A stretch of 11,841 nucleotides of DNA from Rhodospirillaceae bacterium (GTDB taxonomy: Bacteria; Pseudomonadota; Alphaproteobacteria; MPNO01; UBA2964). The translations under genes were made by a program, and so were the position numbers. Of the stretch, positions 6,184 through 11,841 are shown in pieces; within the stretch, counting starts at the first letter, position 1, and each line of letters starts with the position of its first letter. The stretch is from contig JABJKO010000225.1 in assembly GCA_018660305.1 (NCBI GenBank), positions 1 through 11,841 on the forward strand, in the 5' to 3' direction. Under the pieces are notes generated by a model. It was not told the DNA's origin. It did no database searches and saw only the letters and a program-made list of their open reading frames with translations.

Positions 6184-8883
6184 GTGCCAGATGGGTCCAA
6201 TCTGACCTTAACCCGTGACCTGCTTGATTTCAGCGGGTCGCTGGAACGCGTGGCACAAGCGCAACCGAATGCAAAAGCTATTTTGGCGCCAGGAAGGCGT
6301 CCTCTCAGCTTTGCCGGGCTTATCCGTCAGATGACGGATGTTCGCGAGACCTTGAATTCATGGGGTATTGGGCGGGAGGACAGGGTCGCGGTCATTTTAA
6401 CAGATGGACCAGAGGCCACCGTTGCGTTTCTCGGCGTTACGTCGGGGGCGATCTACATCGCGCTCAATCCGGCCTACACCCATGGAGAATTTGAAGCCTA
6501 CCTGACACTACTTCGGCCAAAGGCGATAATCGTCTCCGCCGCGGAAGAGACTCCGGCGAGAGAGGTTGCTGAAAATTTAGGAATTCCGACGATCGAACTC
6601 GTTGTGGAAGAAGGCGATCCCGCCGGACATTTTGTTTTGACGGGCGGCAGCCACAGTTTTTGTTCATTGCCGGGTCCATCGCAGGCAGACGATGTCGCCT
6701 TACTCTCCTTCACATCCGCGACAACCGAACTTTCGAAAATTGTTCCCGTCCGTCACCGCCACTGGCTGATCGCGGCGTGGGACCGGGTTCGGCGTCTGGA
6801 GATCACCCCCGAAGACTGCGCCTTGAACCCCATGCCGCTGTTTCACGGCCACGGACAGTTTCTGGCGCTGTCGGCTCTCCTCGGAGGCGCCTCGCTTGTC
6901 TGCCCGCCCCGCTTCGATTTGATAAAATTTTTCGATTGTCTGGAACGGTATCCCGTCACCTTCTACTCGGCGAGCTTCGCCATACACGAGGCCATCGCAT
7001 CACAATTGCCGAATTACAGGCATATCGTCCGGAATATAAATTTACGGTTTTTCAAAATCGGGTCAGGGCGGCTCGACCGGGCCGTAGTCGATACGCTTGA
7101 AGAGGAATTTCGTGCGCCCGCGATCGAACTCTATTCCAACTCGGAAGCCTGCATCGTAACGGCTAACCCCCTGCATTCAGCATGTCGTAAATATGGGTCC
7201 GCCGGACTGCCCGTGTTGAGCGAAGTGGCTATTTTGGCCAATGACGGGACCATACTACCGCCCGGACACGACGGAGAAATCATTGTTCGCGGACCCTGTA
7301 TATTCGATGGATACATAGACAACCCGGACGCCGATGCAGCCGCTTTCCACAAGGACTGGTTTCGAACCGGTGACATGGGGCACCTGGATATGGACGGCTA
7401 TTTGTTCATAACCGGCCGGATAAAGGAAATTATCAACCGGGGTGGCGAAAAAATCTCTCCGCTTGAAGTCGACCACATCCTGCAACAACATCCGGCGGTG
7501 CAGGATGTCGCGACGTTCGCCTACCCTCACTCAACTCTTGGCGAAGACGTCGCCGCGGCTGTCATCCTGCGGAAGGAGGGGCAGGCCAGCGAAGAAGAAT
7601 TGATCTGTTTTGCACGCGAAAGTCTTGCGCACTTCAAGGTTCCGCGCCGGGTCATTTTCGTCGACGAACTGCCCCGTACAGCGACAGGAAAAATCCTGAG
7701 AAAAAAACTGTCCGAGATCTTCGAAGACGTTCTGAAAAGCGCACCGAAACCGGCACAGATTTCGCAAATCAAATCGACCGCAACACCGCTTGAAACCGCC
7801 CTTACTGGAGTCTGGAAATCGGTCCTCGAACTCGACGAAATCTCGCCAGACGATGATTTTTTTCTGCTCGGCGGCGATTCCCTGCTTGCCGCGACACTGT
7901 TTGCGGAAGTTTCCGCCGTCTTTGGCGTAGAGCTACCTCTTAAGGCAATTTTCGACGATGCCGCAACCATCGAAGGCATGGCGGAGATCATCGGAGAAAC
8001 GCGCAGCGCCAGCACTGCGAAAGCGGCTTATAAGCCCCGCTCGGAAGACGTCGTTGTCATGAATGCAGATGGCCACCTGCCGCCCCTGTTCGCTGTCGGC
8101 GGCAATGGTGGCCATTCCATCGGCTTTGCCCATGTCGCGCGCCTGCTTGGGCCGGAGCAACCCTTCTTCGGGCTGGACTCTGTCGGGCTGGATGGCAAGG
8201 AGGAGCCGCTGATCCGGATAGAAGATATCGCCGCGGAACATATTCGGCGGCTTCAGAAGGTACAGCCTGAGGGGCCTTACTACCTGATCGGCGCCTGTTT
8301 CGGCGGTCGGGTGGCCTACGAAATCGCGCAGCAGTTAACGCGCGATGACCATGACGTAGGACTGACGATTATGCTCGATCCCTCTGACCCCCTCATGAAA
8401 CAGAAGACCGATAAAAAGATAAGCGCTGGCGGTATGGCAAGGTTAACCCGTTCGGACGCAACAAAATCGTTCGTGCGCGCCCGTCTCAATCTCTATTGGT
8501 CCGAATTAAAATCCCTGCCCTGGGGCGAGCGTTATCAATATGCGCGCGACAAGTTAGGGATAATGAAGGAAGTCGCGACGACCCGAGATTTGCACCGTGG
8601 CAATCCGACACAGCTATATTGGGATGCCGTCTTCCGGGCGAACAAGATGGCCGGTGCCTCTTATTCAGCCACATCCTATTCCGGCCCCGTCGCGGTTTTC
8701 TGGTGCAGCGACCGGCCGGACGATACCAGCAAACAGCGTGAGGACTGGCTTTCACTGCTAGGCAATCAACTGGTGGTCTCCGAAGGAACCGGCGACACCA
8801 CCGGCACCATGATGCTGCCGCCGCATGTGGAACCGCTGTGCGAAAAAATCCGGGACAGTCTTCGCCTTGCGCAGCGACGCTAG
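6184..8883 (+). CDS. Stand-alone A-PCP-TE protein (NRPS-like, AAE3/oxalate-CoA-ligase-like adenylation domain, Cys thioesterase)
   Basis: This 899-aa, three-domain protein should adenylate an acid, load it on its own carrier domain and release or transfer it; there is no condensation domain. Adenylation (about 1-515): the usual TSGTTxxPK loop is altered to FTSATTELSK (176-185), while YSNSEA (317-322), WFRTGD (392-397) and the catalytic Lys503 in ATGK are intact. Blocks such as PLFHGHG and FYSASFAIHEAI resemble AAE3/oxalate-CoA-ligase-type enzymes, with no obvious Asp for an alpha-amino group, so a non-amino acid substrate is likely (inference). Carrier (about 535-605): LGGDSL, phosphopantetheine Ser566. 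Thioesterase (about 635-895): IGACFGG with Cys705 replacing Ser, Asp732 exactly 27 residues later, and His881, giving a Cys-Asp-His triad. GTG is chosen over TTG 6163 because of the AGAGGA site. It is the first gene after the sigma-54 promoter. Confidence 0.9.
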   Translation: MPDGSNLTLTRDLLDFSGSLERVAQAQPNAKAILAPGRRPLSFAGLIRQMTDVRETLNSWGIGREDRVAVILTDGPEATVAFLGVTSGAIYIALNPAYTHGEFEAYLTLLRPKAIIVSAAEETPAREVAENLGIPTIELVVEEGDPAGHFVLTGGSHSFCSLPGPSQADDVALLSFTSATTELSKIVPVRHRHWLIAAWDRVRRLEITPEDCALNPMPLFHGHGQFLALSALLGGASLVCPPRFDLIKFFDCLERYPVTFYSASFAIHEAIASQLPNYRHIVRNINLRFFKIGSGRLDRAVVDTLEEEFRAPAIELYSNSEACIVTANPLHSACRKYGSAGLPVLSEVAILANDGTILPPGHDGEIIVRGPCIFDGYIDNPDADAAAFHKDWFRTGDMGHLDMDGYLFITGRIKEIINRGGEKISPLEVDHILQQHPAVQDVATFAYPHSTLGEDVAAAVILRKEGQASEEELICFARESLAHFKVPRRVIFVDELPRTATGKILRKKLSEIFEDVLKSAPKPAQISQIKSTATPLETALTGVWKSVLELDEISPDDDFFLLGGDSLLAATLFAEVSAVFGVELPLKAIFDDAATIEGMAEIIGETRSASTAKAAYKPRSEDVVVMNADGHLPPLFAVGGNGGHSIGFAHVARLLGPEQPFFGLDSVGLDGKEEPLIRIEDIAAEHIRRLQKVQPEGPYYLIGACFGGRVAYEIAQQLTRDDHDVGLTIMLDPSDPLMKQKTDKKISAGGMARLTRSDATKSFVRARLNLYWSELKSLPWGERYQYARDKLGIMKEVATTRDLHRGNPTQLYWDAVFRANKMAGASYSATSYSGPVAVFWCSDRPDDTSKQREDWLSLLGNQLVVSEGTGDTTGTMMLPPHVEPLCEKIRDSLRLAQRR

Positions 8884-8918
8884 CACCTGATGGCCAGTTG
8901 TTAAAATGGACTGATTGA

Positions 8919-10433
8919 ATGACGACGGATCCTTCGGATATCGGCAAACGCACCGCCATAGGCGCCGGATGGACGGTGCTCATGCGATTTGCCGTGCGGT
9001 CGGTCGGCATCGTCAGCACGCTCATACTCGCTCGCCTTCTCGTTCCCGCGGATTTCGGCCTCGTCGCCCTGGCCATGACCCTGCTGGCGTTGCTGGAGGT
9101 CATGAGTCATTTTAATTTCGAGGTCTTTCTGGTCAGGGAACCGGATGCCGACCGCAGCCATTACGACACCGCCTGGACGCTGACGGTGCTTCGCGGAATC
9201 GTCATCGCCGTCCTGCTTGTCATGATGGCGCCGCTGGCAGCCGGTTTTTTCAACGAGCCCCGGCTTGAGAATGTGGTTTACGCCATCGCGGCCCTGACAG
9301 GCCTGGTCGGGTTCACCAACATCGGTATCGTCGAATTCCAAAAACACCTGGACTTCGGGAAGGAATTTCAGCTCACCGTTTTTTCCCGTCTCGTGTCTTT
9401 TCTGGTCACCGTCACCCTAGCCTTCGTTTTACGAAGTTACTGGGCGCTGGTAATTGGTGCCGCAAGCGCACAGATCGTAAAGCTAGGGCTGAGCTATGGC
9501 ATGCATCATTTCCGGCCCCGTTTTTCCGTCAGCAAATCGCGCGAGATCATTCGGTTCTCAAAATGGCTGCTCGCGAACGATATTATCCGTTTCGCGAGTA
9601 GCCGAGCGGATGTCGTTATCCTGGGCAAATTTTTTGATACGGCAACGCTGGGCCTCTATTCGATTGCCTTCGAAATCGCGACGCTGGCCGTCTCGGAGAT
9701 TGTCGCCCCGATCAATCGCGCTCTGCTTGCCGGACTATCCAAGCTCAATCGGGAACGAGAGGTTCTCCTTCAGGGCTTTTTAGACAGCCAATCGATCATC
9801 ATTCTGCTCGGTCTGCCCATCGCCGCAGGTATCGGTCTCACGGCAGATCCTCTCGTACGCCTGGCCCTCGGGGAAAAGTGGCTCACCTCTATCCCTCTTA
9901 TTCAGATCCTGGCTATCGTCAGTATCGCCAGGGTTTTAACAGCCAGCAGCAACCCGCTCATCCTTGCCGCCGGTCAACCGCACCTGACAACTATCATGGC
10001 CCTAATCGGTTCGACTGTCGGCCTGCCGCTGCTGATATGGGCAACCGCTCAGTACGGCGTAACAGGCGCCGCCTGGGCAGTCAGCGGCACAGCAATATTC
10101 AAGATGTGCGTCACGCAAACGGTAGTGGCGCGGGCCTTTGACATAAAGGCGACGACAATTTTCAAGACGGTCTGGCGCCCCCTAACCGCCTGCGCTGTCA
10201 TGTCCTGTGTCGTCTGGAGCTATCTCGAGCAATGGCCCGCCTCGGACGACCTATCAGGGAATGCCATCGCACTCGTCGCGGCCTCCTTCACCGGCGCCGC
10301 AACCTATGGAATCAGCGTACTCGCACTGTGGCATATATCCGGGAGCCCGCGGGGTGCCGAAAGCAGAATTCTGGAAACTTTCAACAACGCCACCCGCCGA
10401 TTTTGGAGCAGGCGATTGGCAAGACAGGGGTAA
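8919..10433 (+). CDS. Polysaccharide flippase, MOP superfamily (Wzx/WzxC-like)
   Basis: This 504-aa, highly hydrophobic inner-membrane protein fits the lipopolysaccharide/exopolysaccharide export family (about 12-14 expected membrane helices). Members move lipid-linked sugar precursors across the cytoplasmic membrane. The N-terminal part, with GAGWTVLMRF, then RLLVPADFGLVALAM (about residues 43-57) and a FNFEVFLVREP segment, is typical of the WzxC/ExoT-like branch. Long apolar helices continue to about residue 475, followed by a basic tail ending RRFWSRRLARQG. The ATG lies 35 nt after the A-PCP-TE stop codon, with only a weak GGA (8908-8910) ahead of it. Six bases separate its stop codon from the next ATG, so it sits mid-operon. 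Between two adenylation proteins, it suggests that the product they make is attached to, or exported with, a glycan. The cargo is unknown. Confidence 0.88.
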   Translation: MTTDPSDIGKRTAIGAGWTVLMRFAVRSVGIVSTLILARLLVPADFGLVALAMTLLALLEVMSHFNFEVFLVREPDADRSHYDTAWTLTVLRGIVIAVLLVMMAPLAAGFFNEPRLENVVYAIAALTGLVGFTNIGIVEFQKHLDFGKEFQLTVFSRLVSFLVTVTLAFVLRSYWALVIGAASAQIVKLGLSYGMHHFRPRFSVSKSREIIRFSKWLLANDIIRFASSRADVVILGKFFDTATLGLYSIAFEIATLAVSEIVAPINRALLAGLSKLNREREVLLQGFLDSQSIIILLGLPIAAGIGLTADPLVRLALGEKWLTSIPLIQILAIVSIARVLTASSNPLILAAGQPHLTTIMALIGSTVGLPLLIWATAQYGVTGAAWAVSGTAIFKMCVTQTVVARAFDIKATTIFKTVWRPLTACAVMSCVVWSYLEQWPASDDLSGNAIALVAASFTGAATYGISVLALWHISGSPRGAESRILETFNNATRRFWSRRLARQG

Positions 10434-10439
10434 CCGGTC

Positions 10440-11841
10440 ATGGATGGACATATTACAAAATTACCTGAGGAATATGACGCAACGCCAACAAATGCGGACA
10501 CCATTTGCGATGTCATTTGCCGTTGGGCCGAGTTGCAACCAGACGCCCCTGCGTTCATATCCGAGAATAAGGCACCGCTGACATATGGAGCGTTGGCGGA
10601 ACTCATTCGCGATTTTCGTCAAACCATAAATGAATCCGGCTTCGGGCGCGGCGACCGGTTCGCCATCGTGCATCCGGGCGGTGCGGATATGGCGGCCGCC
10701 CTATTCGGCATCGTCGGCTGCGCTACGGCTGTCCCGCTCAACCCAAGGAACACGGCGAAGGAATTCCAGGATCAACTTCACGACCGGCGTGTTCAGGCGG
10801 TCATTATACAGAAAAATCTGCAATCCCCTGTCCGCGATGTAGCGAAACAGTTGGACCTTCCGGTTTTTGATCTTGTCACGGACGATGAAGGCCTAACCGG
10901 GATGGTCCGCCTGCTTGCCCCGCTCCACCAGAAACCGGTCCGCCCGGAACCGTCCGGGGCCGATGATATCGCATATGTTCTGGCGACATCGGGAACCACA
11001 TCGAGCGGTAGGATCGTGCCGCTGCGTCATCGGCACCTCATGGCGAGATCTCAGGTGTCGGCGGATCTCTTCGGACTCACACCGGACGACCGGTGCATCA
11101 ACCTCAACCCGCTTAATTACGCCCAGAGCCGGGTCGCCATGGTTCTGGCGTCCGGCGGCAGCATAATTTTTATGCCGCACTTCAACGTCGAAACCTTCTT
11201 TAATTATCTCACCGAATTAAAGCCAACCTGGTTTCAAGGCAGCTTTACCTTTCATCAGGCCATTCGTGATCATGCCCAACATCACGCGAAAGAAATCCAG
11301 GAATCGAAAATCCGATTCATCCGAACATCGTCTGGACGGCTGGAACCACATATCACGAAAGACCTCGAACGCATTTTCGATGTTCCGGTAATAGAGGCCT
11401 ATGCATCCAGCGAAACCGGGCGGATTGCAGGCAATCCACAGCCGCCGGGTATCCGCAAGCCCGGTACGGTCGGCCTGCCCACCGGCTGTGAGGTGCTGAT
11501 CCTGAACGAGAACGGCACCCCGTCTGAAACACTTGAGCGGGGCGAAGTCACCGTACGTGGACATGGCGTTATCGACGGTTATGAAAACAATCCCGAAGCC
11601 AACGCGGCGGCGTTTATCGCCGGCTGGTACCGCACGGGGGATCAAGGTTTTCTCGACGAGGACGGTTATCTCACGCTCACCGGACGCCTCAAGGAAATGA
11701 TTAATCGAGGCGGTGAAAAGATCAATCCGGTGGAGGTGGATAGCGCTCTCACGGCGCACCCCGACATCGCCGAGGCCGCTGCCTTTGCCATACCACACCC
11801 GAGGCTTGGCGAAATCGTCGGCGCCGCAATCGTTCCTCTGC
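10440..11841 (+). CDS. Second adenylation (AMP-binding) protein, partial at the window end
   Basis: An open frame runs from ATG 10440 to the window end (467 codons, no stop), so the C-terminus is missing. An AGGGG (10426-10430), inside the end of the flippase gene, sits 9 nt before the ATG and suggests coupled translation. It is an ANL-superfamily adenylation domain, related to the A domain of the 6184-8883 protein: both share RHRH after the ATP loop, the ETFFNYL/IKFFDCL block, a YASSET/YSNSEA motif (here 321-326), and RTGD...GRLKEMINRGGEK in the hinge (about 396-434). The ATP loop is TSGTTSSGR (183-191), with Arg191 in place of the usual Lys. The FHGHG segment of the sister protein is NYAQSR here. 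The catalytic Lys near the C-terminus and any carrier or thioesterase domain lie beyond the window. A cytoplasmic acid-activating role is likely; the substrate is unknown. Confidence 0.88.
   Translation, partial: MDGHITKLPEEYDATPTNADTICDVICRWAELQPDAPAFISENKAPLTYGALAELIRDFRQTINESGFGRGDRFAIVHPGGADMAAALFGIVGCATAVPLNPRNTAKEFQDQLHDRRVQAVIIQKNLQSPVRDVAKQLDLPVFDLVTDDEGLTGMVRLLAPLHQKPVRPEPSGADDIAYVLATSGTTSSGRIVPLRHRHLMARSQVSADLFGLTPDDRCINLNPLNYAQSRVAMVLASGGSIIFMPHFNVETFFNYLTELKPTWFQGSFTFHQAIRDHAQHHAKEIQESKIRFIRTSSGRLEPHITKDLERIFDVPVIEAYASSETGRIAGNPQPPGIRKPGTVGLPTGCEVLILNENGTPSETLERGEVTVRGHGVIDGYENNPEANAAAFIAGWYRTGDQGFLDEDGYLTLTGRLKEMINRGGEKINPVEVDSALTAHPDIAEAAAFAIPHPRLGEIVGAAIVPL

Noticed and set aside
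8486..9103. 205-codon minus-strand frame across the A-PCP-TE and flippase junction
   Set aside because: It is antisense to two well-supported genes and rich in Arg, Pro and Ser with no domain.
11217..11798. 193-codon minus-strand frame opposite the partial adenylation gene
   Set aside because: The opposite strand carries the conserved A5 and A8 adenylation motifs throughout this stretch.

Overview
The window is GC-rich, compactly coded DNA, most likely from an alphaproteobacterium (inferred from the gene families, HyuA/HyuB beside an aminobenzoate-CoA-ligase-like enzyme, and the base composition; no marker gene fixes the taxon). There are six genes in two functionally different blocks. No RNA gene, IS element, CRISPR array or tRNA was seen.

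Left block (29-5898), catabolic in character. On the minus strand, hyuB (2080-4092) and hyuA (29-2083) overlap by an ATGA and encode the two subunits of a hydantoinase/oxoprolinase/ketone-carboxylase family enzyme. Divergent from them, across a 162-bp gap, is an intact AMP-forming acyl-CoA ligase of the benzoate/2-aminobenzoate type (4255-5898). Together they could activate or open a cyclic amide or ketone and load the resulting acid onto CoA, but the substrate cannot be read from sequence.

Junction (5899-6183). This A/T-richer gap holds the best regulatory signal in the window. A full-consensus sigma-54 promoter (6120-6137) is preceded by two copies of an 18-bp element, GTGTCGG-N3-ATTTTACA, at 5987 and 6039. 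Their 52-bp spacing is close to five helical turns, as expected for paired enhancer-protein sites. This arrangement resembles the RpoN/PrsR-type control known for exopolysaccharide/exosortase (PEP-CTERM) loci.

Right block (6184 to the window end), one plus-strand operon. It encodes (1) an 899-aa stand-alone adenylation-carrier protein-thioesterase protein whose thioesterase has Cys, not Ser, at the nucleophile position, (2) a 504-aa MOP-superfamily polysaccharide flippase, and (3) a second adenylation protein related to the first, which runs off the window end. My reading is that this is part of a surface-polymer locus in which an NRPS-like enzyme makes or attaches an acyl group on an exported glycan or lipid-linked precursor. 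The pairing of adenylation enzymes with a flippase, the altered ATP-binding loops, the Cys thioesterase and the sigma-54 enhancer architecture make this block the candidate unusual system.
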